From positions 31,643,186 through 31,707,185 of the forward strand of contig OZ034968.1 of the NCBI GenBank assembly GCA_964030785.1: a stretch of DNA of 64,000 nt, read 5' to 3'. A model generated the notes under the pieces. It was given only the letters and a program-made list of their open reading frames with translations. It was not told the DNA's origin and searched no databases. A program made the translations under genes and the position numbers. The stretch is from Siderastrea siderea. Lineage: Eukaryota > Cnidaria > Anthozoa > Scleractinia > Rhizangiidae. Shown in pieces: positions 1 to 12,692 of this stretch; position 1 is the stretch's first letter; each line of letters begins with the position of its first letter.

Positions 1-76
1 TATTGACAGCGGTCTCACCGTAGCGTATATAAGGAGAATACATTATGAATTCACTCTCTTTTCTCGCACACCCGTG
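1..76. repeat. 76-bp direct repeat, copy 1 (partner 7139-7214)
   Basis: The first 76 bases of the window recur exactly at 7139-7214. The unit holds a TATATAAGG box followed by an ATG and ends at CACCCGTG, after which the two copies diverge completely. It could be a duplicated promoter and first exon start, or a short repeat carried by a mobile element. No terminal TG..CA or target duplication is visible, so an LTR call is not supported. Confidence 0.85.
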
Positions 77-699
77 TCCTGTACACGTCTTGTTGTTCTG
101 CTCTAAGGACTCCCTGACACGCCGTGTACCTTTCTTCGCGCTATGGCTGACGCACTACAACCTGCTGTTCATAGGGCTAGAGCTTACCAAGGCGCCATTT
201 ATGCCGTTCAAGCAGTTGTCCCGAATGTTGAGCCACCACCGGCGGCAGAACCTGCTCCACAACCGGAGCAACTTCCAAAACCTCCAGCCGAGCAACTTGA
301 GGTTTTTTATTATTTCCTTGTCTTATTGTAACTGTTCGTCTTCGTGTTTTCCCCTATGTTAGCGCGCGCGCCCTTGTATTTCTGTTTTTTATTTAGCTCA
401 TACGCGTTTCTTCTGGGTTTCGCCTTTTCTTTGCTAGCTTCATCAGTTATATTATGTCATTCACATTTTGTCTTGTTGTTTGCTGGTTTACTCGTTGTAT
501 TCATTTCAGTATGCCACGTTTTCCACATGTTTTTCACACATTGTAGCTTTTATTTATTTCTCCATTCGCCCTTTGTTTCTTTCTTCAGTTTTTGGTACAT
601 TTTAGTTTGTATATCTCTTTTCTTTGCCGCTTTTACGTCCGTTTTTATTTTTACCGTTTTTGTTCCCTCGAGATTTTTATTTTTGGGTTTACACTAAGT

Positions 700-2510
700 C
701 CCGCTTGTTTATTTAAGTTTTTTATTTCCACGGGTTAACAGTAGGTCCCTTTCTTGATTGCAGTTTTATTTTCGCGGTTCATATTAAGTCCCGCTTGTTT
801 ATTTAAGTCTTTCTTTTCGCGGGTTAACATCAGGCCCCGCTTGCTTATTGGAGTTTTTATTTTCGCGGGTTAATAGAAGGTCCCGCTTCTTTATTAGAGT
901 TTTTCTTTTCGCGGGTTAACAGGAGGTCCCGCTTCTTTATTGGAGTTTTTTAATTTTCGCGGGTTAACAGCAGGTCCCGCTTGTTTATTGACGTTTTATT
1001 TTCGCGGGTTAATAGAAGGTCCCGCTTGTTTATTGGAGTTTTATTTTCGCGGGTTAAAAGAAGGTCCCCCTTCTTTATTGGAGTTTTATTTTCGCAGGCT
1101 AACAGAAGGTCCCGCTTCTTTATTGGAGGTTTTTAATTTTCGCGGGTTAACAGCAGGTCCCGCTTGTTTATTGACGTTTTATTTTCCCGGGTTAACAGCA
1201 GGTCCCGCTTGTTTATTGGAGTTTTTTAATTTTCGCGGGTTAACAGTAGGCCCCGCTTATTTATTGTCGTTTTATTTTCGCGGGTTAACAGAAGGTCCCG
1301 CTTGTTTATTGGAGTTTTTTATTTTCGCGGGTTAACAGAAGGTCCCGCTTGTTTATTAGGGTTTTTATTTTCGCGGGTTAACAGAAGGTCCCGCTTGTTT
1401 ATTGGAGTTTCTATTTTCGCGGGTTAACAGAAGGTCCCGCTTCTTTATTGGAGGCTTTTAATTTTCGCGGGTTAACAGCAGGTCCCGCTTGTTTATTGAC
1501 GTTTTATTTTCGCGGGTTAACAGAAGGTCCCGCTTGTTTATTGGAGTTTTTTAATTTTCGCGGGTTAACAGCAGGTCCCGCTTGTTTATTGTCGTTTTAT
1601 TTTCGCGGGTTAACAGAAGGTCCCGCTTGTTTATTGGAGTTTTTTAATTTTCGCGGGTTAACAGCAGGTCCCGCTTGTTTATTGACGTTTTATTTTCGCG
1701 GGTTAACAGAAGGTCCCGCTTGTTTATTGGAGTTTTTTAATTTTCGCGGGTTAACAGCGGCTCCCGCTTGTTTATTGTCGTTTTATTTTCGCGGGTTAAC
1801 AGAAGGTCCCGCTTGTTTACTGGAGTTTTTCTTTTCGCGGGTTAACAGAAGGTCCCGCTTGTTTATTGGAGTTTTTATTTTCGCGGGTTAACAGAAGGTC
1901 CCGCTTGTTTATTGGAGTTTCTATTTTCGCGGGTTAACAGAAGGTCCCGCTTCTTTATTGGAGGCTTTTAATTTTCGCGGGTTAACAGCAGGTCCCGCTT
2001 GTTTATTGACGTTTTATTTTCGCGGGTTAACAGAGGGTCCCGCTTGTTTATTGGAGTTTTTTAATTTTTGCGGGTTAACAGCAGGTCCCGCTTGTTTATT
2101 GACGTTTTATTTTCGCGGGTTAACAGAAGGTCCCGCTTGTTTATTGGAGTTTTTTAATTTTCGCGGGTTAACAGCGGCTCCCGCTTGTTTATTGTCGTTT
2201 TATTTTCGCGGGTTAACAGAAGGTCCCGCTTGTTTACTGGAGTTTTTCTTTTCGCGGGTTAACAGAAGGTCCCGCTTGTTTATTGGAGTTTTTATTTTCG
2301 CGGGTTAACAGAAGGTCCCGCTTGTTTATTGGAGTTTCTATTTTCGCGGGTTAACAGAAGGTCCCGCTTCTTTATTGGAGGCTTTTAATTTTCGCGGGTT
2401 AACAGCAGGTCCCGCTTGTTTATTGACGTTTTATTTTCGCGGGTTAACAGATGGTCCCGCTTGTTTATTGGAGTTTTTTAATTTTCACTGGTTAACAGAA
2501 GGTCCCCCTT
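700..2510. repeat. Minisatellite with 46/47-bp units and a 510-bp higher-order period
   Basis: About 38 tandem copies of a unit with the core TTTTCGCGGGTTAACAG followed by a CCCGCTTGTTTATTG tail. Units alternate between 46 and 47 bp, so a pair is 93 bp, which is 31 codons, and long frames stay open through the array by arithmetic. Blocks near 1448 and 1958 repeat at 510 bp, showing a higher-order duplication. The first copies (700-940) are more diverged. Each unit contains GCGGG and CCCGC able to pair across a short loop, and a HpaI-type GTTAAC palindrome. I see no sign that the frames are real proteins. Confidence 0.95.
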
Positions 2511-2519
2511 GTTTATTGA

Positions 2520-5500
2520 AGTTATATGCAGTTTTGGTTCTGTGAATTCCTTTTATTTTTCGGCTTATAATTTAAAAGTCACATTTTACTGTATATGAAC
2601 AACTTTATTTTCCATATGGGTCCTTTTTCCCGACTGTTTATTTGTTCCCTGGTATGCGGTCCAACCTGGTTTTTCTCCCAACTTTAGTTCGCTCTTCCAA
2701 TGGCGGTGCCTAGAGGGGTGACTTACACCCTCTCAGATTACCGGGCGCTAGGGCCGCCATTCCCTGGGGGGTACATCTTAGCTTTTAGGCTTTTCTTTTG
2801 CCAGCTTTTGGACCCACCTATTTACCTTGTGTTCAGTTTCTTTCAGTCTTCAAACGTATTCTTCTACCCCCGGGGAATGGTGGCCTGTAATTTCAATTTG
2901 TTACATTTTTCTTTCGTCGTTCTATTTGCTGTTAGACACACGCAATTTTTTTTCATCCTTTCCCCATTCACCCCATTTCTGGTGTCTTGTAGCTCTCTCC
3001 TCCGCGGAGGCTTCCTACATGCGGCTGGTTTTCTCTTTCTCTGTTGTTTTCTAATAGCAGCCTCTGTGGAAGTGAGAGGTATTGTAGCAGTGTGTCTGTT
3101 CAAAGTTAATCGAGGGACTTGTTATGAAACCTTTTGCAAGTTTCAAAGGCCATAACAAAGGCGCTGCAGTTTATGTTCAAAGCATCACAACCGTGCACAA
3201 TCTTTGTTTTGCGTTCACACTATGGTTGAATAACTTTACAGTAATACTTCTACTGTTTAGCTGCTCATACAAAATTCAAAACCTAATGTTGTTTGCGCAC
3301 GGTCAACACTAAAACCGTAACCATTTTTCTGAACTTCCAAACCAATTTCTTCCATTAAATGTGGTCTGTTTCCTGGAGGTTTTAAAGAATTTTGCTCCCC
3401 TGATACACTCCCGTCGTGTAGCTGAAAGTTGTTGTTACATTCAAATTTAGATTTAGGTATCAGGGTACCCCAAATGACAACATTGCGTTTTCACCGTTTG
3501 AGCGTCAGGCGTTTCACAAGGACCCTGACAAACTATATATTTTCTGAAAGCTTAATAATTGAAGATTACGAAAACGCATTTAGATAAAGAAAAAGGCAAC
3601 TGTGTCGAAAATAGAGACTACGTTTTTTAAAAGTACATCGTTCACAAAATCGGTTCCGCTCCAGTCGAGAATGATCTGGAGAGAAAGACGAACATCGCGC
3701 CGAATTCTTCACACCTTTGTCTCAGAAGCCGTGTCTCGGAATTTTTGTATCTGGCCTAGTTTATTTTCTGCACTCAGTTAAACTTTGAAGTTCGAAGAAA
3801 CACCTTTCCTCTTTCTTTTACGGCTCATAACTTTTGAATGAAAGCAAAAAATAAAATTCGGAGACAAAGTTTTGGTGTCAAATTATGTGGCAACATTGTC
3901 GCCAAATTTGAGCTAAAATGGTTGAAAACTCGCGGAACACGAACTTAAAATGTGCGCCCAATTTCTTGAAAAATTAGTTTCGAGAAAAAAGCCAAAATAT
4001 GATTTGGAAACTTTTTCCGGTCTGAGGAGATTAAAACACCTAGGTGTCAGGATAATTACCTGCGGTTGACAGAGGGGAGGCTCAACTTACCGCCAACAAT
4101 AGCACAAACATGCCGACAAGAATGGTGTCAAATTCTGCGTGTTTTTATGTTGGAAAGCCACTTTCGTTGAGTACGAGTGCCGTTCAAAGGGTCTTCAAAC
4201 GCAATAAACGGAAATTTTAAAGTCATAATATCACGTCGGCTGTAAAATGCCGAAGGCATCATCATTTGAGCTGGGTAAGACTACCCAAGCTGCCGGGACC
4301 TGAAAGACGAAAGGAAAGGCGAAAGGAAAGCACATGGAAATCTGCGAAGAAGCCGCCACGTGTTCGGCTCAAGATCTAAGAGAGAACATCCTGCCAGAAA
4401 TGCAAGCAATTGGTAAAAAATAAAATTCTTTATTACTGGACACAAATTCCGTACTTTCCAGGACATGCCGTCTTTTGCGCCAAGTTGATTCTTTGATATA
4501 TCTGGCTTTGTAGAAATGTTATGGAATTTGAATGGATGGATTGTTTTTCGGCGTTCGCATTACGAAAAGCGAGCTGGCAGTCGGAGCTTATCACACTGAC
4601 AAGTGAGGAGTCAGGAAGCGCAAGTAATTCCTCAACCCTCGATCTTTTCTCTCTCTCTCTCTCTTTCACAGATGTGGTCGAAGCCACTTTGTAGACACAC
4701 TTGAAATAAGAGGGAACTGCTACGCAATCGATCGCGTGTCAAAACATCGGGGCCCTGTTATGTCACATGCTATTTTCAGCGTTGTTGACAGATGACTGTC
4801 AACACATTATTATAGAAAATTAATGCCACAAATCTTTTTTCGTCCATAACTTTGCGTAGAAACAATCTTTTTTTCTGAAACTCTTTGTAAAAGAGAAGTT
4901 TGAATAATATCTATCTGAAAATGACAGAAGTGTATTTTTCGAAAACATGGTCAATTTTGGGGTACCATGATACCTTAAGCTCATAAATTCCTAAACCATA
5001 AAGTCTTCTTTTCTTTCAAAGTCTGAGGGAAAGTAACGAAACTCTGTGTCTTTCTGAAGGGGAAAGCCGTCTTTTCCATGTCACGAGAGAAAGTTCAAAG
5101 CTCACTTTTTCGATCCAAATTCTTCCTGGACGGATTGCATCAACGACGTTCTTCTTTACAACAAACGCTTGAAAGAGAGAGGTTCTGGCAACGTCTGTGA
5201 GAAATCTGCAGAAACACTTGTTTTCTTCGAATAGCCTGTTTTGGAATTGTAAACATGCGTGCTCCTTCCTGACAGTCTTTTTCATCGGAATGGGATTCCT
5301 CAAAATCTAACTGAATTCCGCTGGCCCTCACCTTCTCTCATCCTTTTTTCTTGTTGTTATTAGTAGGAAATTCGGTCTGCTTACTCCTTACTGTACGTTT
5401 TATCGGTTCAGTACTGCGACAGTTTTACTTGAAAGTTTAAAGAATTTGTACACCTAATATTTTATGCAAAACAAGAAATTCTGAAGAATTAACAGGCGGC

Positions 5501-7080
5501 CGATGGTAACTCTGCCTGCCTTTTCTCCGGTGGACCCTCGTGTACACTCTCTTAAAATTTCAAGGAGACCCTGCACGTGAATCTGTGTGACCAAAACGGT
5601 GGCTATTTGAAGCAATATTTTGACTAATGCTGTGACACTATCGAAGAAAGATATTTTGGGTATTCTGAAGAATCTACAGGCGGCCCATGGTGACTCAACG
5701 GCATCCCCCTTCCCCCACTAAGGAGACAGCACGTGAACATGCGTGACCAAAAAAGTGTGATGCAGTAGTCTGGCTATGTTGCAACCCTGGTATTCTTTAA
5801 TAACCGAATAAATAAAGAACTGAAATGTTACCTTTGCCTTGCTGTTTGATTTCCACGGGATCGTCCGTCCAAATATCGCGCGCTAAAGATATGTAGCAGC
5901 TTTGTCACAGAAGATCGGTGACTACGATCTCAATTGCTTAATTTCAAAGTCAGTGGTTAGCCCCAATCTCCTATTGTTGAAATCGCATATCAGCTAAGAC
6001 CACGCAAGGCTATCAATAGCAAGCTGTTGACAGGCAACTTGATATAATACGGATTTTGTTAAACGGTCACGAAAACGATAACAATTGTTATTCGTATCCA
6101 GTCCTACAATCTGCGTTCTTATGGATGTCCGATATGGCGCACTGTCACGATCTGTCACCGTATTCCCTTTGAAAACAGTCGTTTTATAAACAAGTCTGCA
6201 GCGATTGTAATGTATCTTGCCAATACGACCCTGAAGTTTTCTGCGATCAAAGATGGAAAATTAAATTCAACTCAAAGATCTTCAGTAAAGGTCATGTTAC
6301 GTCACTAGTATGTTCGGTATTTGAGAGACCTGATAAAATCTATCTCTTGACGTCATTATAACAGCGAGGCCATTGTTCAGAGCCAGCCGCGCGACCCCAA
6401 GTGGACTAAGTAACTGACGGACGACGACGATGAAACGTCCATTTTACGAGACGGCACGACGTGCGCATATGCATGTCGGCGCCTAACAAATTCTTTAAAC
6501 AAGTACCACTAGGTATTGATTCCTCTTTTGTAAGCTGTGGTCTTGTTTACGACCTCACAGGCCGTTTCAATTTCAGTTTTTATTGTAACTAACAACTAAA
6601 GTACAATTACATAATTAGTAAATTTATTTTTCTATTTGGCTATTGTAAGTGATGTAACGTAATGTTAATAATGTTAATAGATGTAATGTTGTGAGGTTGG
6701 GATATGACTTAAAACTGATAAATAAATTGAGATTCCAAACACATGATGTCGGGAGAAGCCTAAGGCTCTTCATCCCACTTGCTTTCTTCTGCATCTGAAG
6801 AAGCTTCTAGTTTATTAAGTCAATATACTTCACTGGATTCCCTCAAAAATTTCATTTACGCGTCTTCTTGCCCCTCAGGCGTGAAGCCATCTTCTTCTGC
6901 TTTCTCACAGATTTAAGTTTGGGTAGCGGGTTTTCGCTGAGTTTGGGTCCTTGTTTTAGAGTGCGGGAGATTTGGTTTTGAGTGTGGGTGCCTTGTTTTT
7001 AGGTTTGGGTGATTCGAATCTTGTTTGCCTGGTGCATTTGTCACCTGTTTTTCATATTACCGTTGCTATAAGCCTAAGGA
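2520..7080. other. Non-coding stretch, no supported gene
   Basis: No frame here shows a recognisable domain, and the longer frames are low-complexity or antisense shadows. The only structure I see is a degenerate tandem duplication at about 5480-5740, where a segment with GAAGAAT..ACAGGCGGCC and a later CACGTGAA..GTGACCAAAA block occurs twice, about 160-175 bp apart. A CT-rich microsatellite lies near 4650. Confidence 0.6.
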
Positions 7081-7081
7081 C

Positions 7082-7416
7082 GCCAGGGCTCCCATTCTCA
7101 TTATAGAAGTGCAGGTGAGACCGGTGAAAATAGTTCACTATTGACAGCGGTCTCACCGTAGCGTATATAAGGAGAATACATTATGAATTCACTCTCTTTT
7201 CTCGCACACCCGTGGTATGTTTCATGGCAGTTGGTAGTATCTTTATATAGTTGTCCTCATCTGGTCTCATCTGTACTTATCCATCCTGTGGTCTCTCTCA
7301 GCAGTTTCTCCCACCCTTCCCTCCCCTTTTTCTTATCCCTTTTGCTGCTGAGAGCGTCCGCCAGGGTTCCCATTCTCATTATAGAAGTGCAGGTGAGACC
7401 GGTGAAAATAGTTCAC
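7082..7416. repeat. Direct repeat of about 55 bp, copies at 7082 and 7361
   Basis: A segment beginning GCCAGGG(C/T)TCCCATTCTC and ending at AATAGTTCACT occurs at 7082-7136 and 7361-7416, 279 bp apart. The first copy runs into the 76-bp repeat (7139). The second runs into sequence that also occurs near 60393, beside the intact cysteine-rich peptide gene. The arrangement looks like a local duplication of the 5' flank of that gene family. Confidence 0.8.
7139..7214. repeat. 76-bp direct repeat, copy 2 (partner 1-76)
   Basis: Exact repeat of the first 76 bases of the window. It contains CGGTCTCACC, which is the inverted partner of GGTGAGACCG a little upstream (about 7114), so a hairpin with a loop of roughly 33 bases can form just before the TATATAAGG box. 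Confidence 0.85.
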
Positions 7417-7496
7417 TTTTTGCAAGGGTCGGTATCCAGTTTTCTTGCAGTGTCTGAATTCGCCTTAAAATACTCGAGTATATTTTAAAATTTCAG

Positions 7497-7591
7497 ATCC
7501 TGCGTGTCAACTGTGCTTTAGTAAATGCATTCACGATGGCGAGCCCGACTGGATGACTGCAGCCTGCGAAAGGGAATGCGGCTGTGGGTAA
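7497..7591 (+). pseudogene. Exon fragment of a cysteine-rich secreted peptide gene (copy A)
   Basis: A TTTCAG acceptor is followed by a frame of about 31 residues ending in TAA, with cysteine spacing C-x2-C-x3-C-x12-C-x3-C-x-C and the end ECGCG. It is clearly related to exon 2 of the complete gene at 59726-60034, including the acceptor and the first codon split after one base. I found no signal-peptide exon upstream, so this copy is probably an orphan exon or pseudogene. Alternatively exon 1 lies outside the window. A DNA transposon is inserted 40 bp downstream (7631). Confidence 0.65.
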
Positions 7592-8561
7592 CTCAGTTTT
7601 TAGGTCAGTAAACTCAGTAGTACCTTAAATAGTAGGGTGGCCTAGCGACAAAAAAGGGCCGTTTTGTGCAATTTTGAGTACAAGCACCAAACGTGGCACA
7701 GATGTTCTTTGGATCATGCCCGACAGATTCAGAAGGGGTGCCAAAAAAATTAGACAGTCAGGGGGGAGGGGAGGGAAGGGACAATTTTTTCAAGGGACCA
7801 TAATTGCTCACTTTTCTCGACAAAAGGAAAAAGAAACACCCGGAAACAGGCGTGTCTTGCTTTGTAAGGGTAGTGTAAGACATTTTAACAAGATATTGAT
7901 TAAGTTTATCTTATTTTATGAGGGAGGAGGCGGGTATGGGCGCCAGCCAAGCCGGTAGGGGGGCTGGGTGGAGATGAACTTATTAACAAATAAACCCTTA
8001 TAAAACTATTTACAAAATGTCTATTTAAATAGCACCGTCCGGATTGAATATTGAGCTCGTTAACGTTCGAGTTAAGATAGCGAAGAGCTTGAGAAGGGGC
8101 TCCCTTGTGTTTTTACCTGGAAACACGACCGGTGTGCCAGGCCTGACCGGTCTGGCGTGACGAACATTGAAAACGTGGATGAAAGGGAAGGTTTCAACAC
8201 TTCGGAATTTCTCCTGGCTTCGATTAAGAAAGCATTGTAGCTGTTTTATATTATCATTTGAAGAATGATGAGATGTTTCTCCCACGCAGGATATTCGTTA
8301 TGGTAAGTTTAATACAAAAGTTGCTTTTCAGGATGTTAATTTTAAGAACCTTTAAGCACAAACAGTAGTTGCAATGTTCATTCACTAGTTCTATAATTCT
8401 TATCGTTGTACCCCTGTTTTCTCTCAGTTTCACTCTAACATGATTAACTTTATAGTATCTAGGGGCTATCTGGATAGCCTATTGATTTACCTAGTCTTGT
8501 AGGTATGGATAAATTCCGCAGGCAGAATTTCGAGCGGAATATACGATTTTTACGAGCATTA

Positions 8562-9193
8562 TAGTCCATGAGCCAAGGCACCCCCCCATGGGACATAGTG
8601 AAATTAGTATCAAATTAAAGCTCACGACCTATATCCCTACCCTCCCGTTCTCAGACAAAAATTGTCAACATTTTAATAAATGACACTGTTTTGCCCAAGT
8701 TATGGTTGCTGAGGACCCCTGATATAAGAAGAATGCAAAACATCATATCATTTGATACGAATCTATCTCCTTCGCTTGTCTACGTCGACATTTCTGCAAC
8801 AAGTAAGTACTAATAGTGGATACTGGTGAGAACAATAGTTATTCCGTTGCTCGCTGTTACCATGGCAACATCATTGCAAACTTCAGATAACATCAGTTTG
8901 CCCAGCATAACATGACAACTTATTCTATGAAGTTACACTTAAATTGGGAGGAGTTTGCTGGAGTTATTGTATGTTTGTAACTACTTTTGGACAGATGCAA
9001 ATTTTCCCTACCCCACCACACCCCCTTGAAAACAGCGGAAATTTTCATTGGTGCTCCACTTTAAAACTTGTAAACAAGTGGATTCTGAAAATATAGGTCA
9101 TGAGCTTTAATTTGGTACTAGTTTCACTATGTCCCATGGGGGTGCTACGAAACTCGATTTCTAGGCCGCTTTTGAGATTTGGCTCATGGACTA
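8562..9193. mobile_element. 632-bp MITE flanked by TTA, nested in the DNA transposon
   Basis: The ends TAGTCCATGAGCC and GGCTCATGGACTA are perfect inverted repeats, and the inner arms (ATGGGACATAGTGAAA with its complement, then a diverged AAATTAAAGCTCA block) also pair. TTA lies directly outside both ends (8559-8561 and 9194-9196). A 3-bp TTA duplication is typical of PIF/Harbinger-type elements, so this is probably a non-autonomous member. The frames inside it are antisense reflections of the arms and not genes. Confidence 0.75.
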
Positions 9194-9229
9194 TTACTGG
9201 CAGGCAGAATTTAAATGTACGCGAGAATC

Positions 9230-11790
9230 CGTCCGTTGTCTGTCCGCAGCTATCTCGGGTTCCCAAGGACGAAAAACATATGTTGGCTTGAACATTGCCG
9301 TGCTAACTTGGACAGGGAGCTGGACAAAGGATTAGTCATATCATGGGCTGGGTACCATGCATCATTTACAATGTTTGAGCATCATGCTGCCCCTTTTTGA
9401 AGAGAAAGCAGAAACAGTGTACATGATGAATCATGGACTAGACGTCCAAAAGAAAGCGACTGAGTTTCTTACGCGGGGCAAATTCCGGTGACCACATGTG
9501 ATCAGCCTCTAGTTGCAATTCTGAAGAGCATCCAATGGCAGTTGCCCGACATCTATGGAGAGGACAAGTACGTAGTAATGATGGGTGGACTACATATTGA
9601 GATGGCCCTATGGTCTGTTTGTGGCGATCTACTGGAGGCTTCAGGTTGGACAGCAGCTCTGGCCGATGCAGGCATATCGTCTTTAGGCACAGTCTTTAGA
9701 CGCGGCTGGTATATCAGATCACATTAGCTGCATAATACAAGCTATTATGTGATGCATTCGAGCAACTGGACGGTGAGGCAAACACCTTCAATACACGGCA
9801 AACTGAAATGGCCAAATCTAGTCCAGCAATCAAGTTTTGGTATATGATCATGGAACTGGAACTTGCAATACTTGCATTTCTTTTCAGCACATCGCGAAAA
9901 CAACTTCGCTCTCTATGTGTAGGTGATCTTGCTCCGTGGTTTTTCGCCCTCGAACACATCAATTAGGCAAGGTGGATACCAGTTCATATCAAAGGTATGA
10001 AGTGCCTCCCCGAGGCAATCCAAACGACGTTCAAGAATTGTTCGGTTAAATAATCAGACAGATTTTCTAGCATGTCGATAGACCAGGCACACGAGTAGAA
10101 TAATGGAATCCTAGCAGGATCGGGTGGAATCATTGGTCTTACCGAAAACCCGGAGGCGCTGAGGCGTTGGATGGTGGCTGGACCAGAGGTGGCAGGCTGC
10201 TCTGAGGATTTTGAAGATGGCATCTGTTCCGTGGCCCAGAATCCAAAGGAGCAAGGAAAGCATCACCACCAATATTATCCCTTTCAGCGTCACGTCAAGA
10301 ATCTTGCTGAAGTTATCGCTAATTTTGGCAATCCTTTCCTAGAAGATTGTCCTGAATTGATTGCTTTAGATACGCGAAATTTTGTTGATGAATCTGTTGA
10401 ATGTGCGAACTGTCGAGGAAATCGGAGCTGAGCAGTACAAGAATTACGTGTCATCTGTCATCGGGAATAGAACTGCAGCTATTCATGACACAATATCCAA
10501 GAATGTTTTGCCACTGTTCAAACGGCAACAGCCAAGGCAGATATCTAACGCGTCGCAGAAGCTTACAGCCGTGACAAGCGACCGCTTCTTGTTCAGCCGT
10601 CTATATATCAGACGCCAGATGCGAAATAGAGACCTTGACGAGTTCTTCATGCATGAAAACCAGTTGTACCCGCCGTCGTTGTCTGAGTTTGGCAATCCAC
10701 GTTCAACTAAAAAGTCTGACCTGATTTAATGCATGACTAAGGGGCTAACATAGACTTCTCCACCAGAATCATACGACGTCAAGGTTTTGACGGAGCAGCA
10801 TTAGTGCATGCACTACCAGTGTCATCCGTTTCAACGTTCCATGAGTACGCAAGAGTTACATTCATACCATTTGTTACTGGCACGCTAAGCAACACTTCAA
10901 GAACGAACATTGTGTGGGATGACTACCGGTCAGAGAGCTTGAAAGAAGCTACTCGTCAGAAGAGGGGGACAAGAGTGTGGAAGAAGGTGGCTGGACACGT
11001 GAAGGTGCCTTAAAACTGTAAGTCATTTCTGGGTGATGCAGCAAACAAGAAAGAGTTTTTCCAGTTTTCACTGTTCAGGTTAGCAGTTACTCCTTCCCTG
11101 CCGACAAGAACGTAGTAATCACATTAGGTGAGGACTAGTAGGGACTGTTTTACAGCACATCACACGTATTTGACGAAAAACGCGCTCTTGACTTCAGGTG
11201 AAGCTGTCATCTCATCAAACTCTTCCCGAAATATGCAAGTATGCAACCATGAGGAGGCACACACGCGAATATTTGTACATGTCAGGGATGCTGTGGAGCA
11301 CGGCGCGCAGAAAGTGCTGATCAGAACCGTAGGTACAGATGTAGTGGTCATTGCTATTGCGGAGTACAGTAACCTGTGCTTAATCCGGCCGGATGTGTCT
11401 GTGGATCGCCTTTGGCATGGGAAAACATTTCCAGTACATATCAATCAACACCATCTGCGAAGCCTTGAGGCCTAGAAAAGCGAAGGCGCTTCCACTAATC
11501 CATGCCCTCATTGGCTGCGATACCACATTGTTCTTCCAGGGAAGAGGGAAAGAATGTGCGTGGGACGCCTTGAATGCGTATCAAGAAGTTATGGAAGCTT
11601 TTCTGAGTGTTCTGGATGGCAAGTTCACCGCGTTAGATGCCGACTCTGTGGTATTCTCTGTAATCGACAATTTGTTGTTGTTCTTTACGACAAAAACAGT
11701 TCTGCAAGATAAGGTTAACGCCACAAGAAGAGAGTTCTTCACCAAATAAGGGCGACCACTGGAATGTATTCCACCAACGCAGGTGTGCTG
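9230..11790 (+). pseudogene. Decayed coding sequence of a GCDT-motif transposon protein
   Basis: Fragments in several plus frames are colinear with a protein family I know from invertebrate genomes: GEDKYVVMMGGLHIEMA with SVCGDLLEASGWTAAL (9560-9670), then CNHEEAHTRIFVHVRDAV with VLIRTVGTDVVV (about 11240-11350), then GMGKHFQYI and KALPLIHALIGCDT (about 11410-11530) and GRGKECAWDAL. Stops and frameshifts separate the blocks. The position inside a TIR-bounded element suggests it is the transposase or an accessory protein, but I cannot name the superfamily. Confidence 0.6.
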
Positions 11791-12692
11791 AGTTTGACGT
11801 ACAGTATGAATTCTTTTATTACCAGGTTTCTACACAGCCTTTCCTAGTCTAATTCGTCCGGTCCGTTTTCCCCCTCGCTTTAATTTCCAGGACGCTCTTC
11901 TTCATCACTGGAACAGAGCATCATACAAAGCGAGCGTCTGGATGACCTTAGAGAGCCAGCGGAGGATTCCTCCTCCAGACGGGTTCGGCTGGGAAATGAG
12001 AAACAATCGGCTGGCAGCCGGTTTGAAGATTCCCAGAGGCGTCTAAAGCCTGCAATGAATTGCTAAAGTGCGGATGCAAGACTGGATGTACTAGCAATCG
12101 TTGCAGCTGGTTAAAAGCAAACCTTCCCTGCACAGAGCTTTGCAACTGCACTGACGTTTTCCAAAATTCCAACTCTTAATATGTCGCTTACGATTAAGGT
12201 CAAAATCATATTTAGCTTAGAAATCAATGGAGTGGTGGTATCTTGGCTATTTGCGAAAGCCTGTAAATCGAGTTTTATTGATTAAGATACGACATTCCAT
12301 CGGGAGGGTATTATTTAAATCGACATTTTGTAAATAGTTTTATAAAGGTTTATTTAACAACAAGTATATCTCCCCCTGCCCCGCTACCGGCTTGGTTGGC
12401 GCCGATCCCCCCCGTCATAAAATCAGATAAACTTAACCAATATCTTGTAAAATTGTCTCACACTACCCTTACTAAGCAAGATAACCCTGTTTCTGGATGT
12501 TTTTATTTTCCTTTTGGCAAGCCAAGTGAGCAATAATGGGCTTTTGACAAAATTTTCCCTCCCCTCCCTTCCTGACCGTCCGATTATTTGATATCCCTTG
12601 TGAATCTGTCGGGCATGACCCAAGGAACATCTGTGCCAAGTTTGGTGCTTGTACTCAAAAGTGCACAAAAAGATCACTAAACCACCCTACTA

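Larger units (their letters stand above)
7631..12691. mobile_element. About 5-kb DNA transposon with ~400-bp terminal inverted repeats
   Basis: Left end AGTAGGGTGG and right end CCACCCTACT open inverted repeats of about 400 bp (7631-8040 and 12290-12691) that include the shared block GAGTACAAGCACCAAAC. The interior carries decayed plus-strand coding sequence of a GCDT-motif protein common in invertebrate genomes. The insertion interrupts a host segment: sequence on its two sides is contiguous, apart from a MITE, near 60393-60862. I see no clean target duplication (flanks TTAAAT and AAAAGC), so the exact ends are uncertain by a few bases. Confidence 0.8.

Noticed and set aside
45..362. Frame of 105 codons at the window start
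   Set aside because: It begins in a 76-bp repeat also present at 7139, diverges there into unrelated residues, and shows no domain. A short Ala/Pro frame at 143-331 is equally unsupported.
940..2308. Long open frames with FRGLTAGPACLL repeats
   Set aside because: They follow from a 93-bp repeat period that is a multiple of three; no signal, domain or start context supports a protein.
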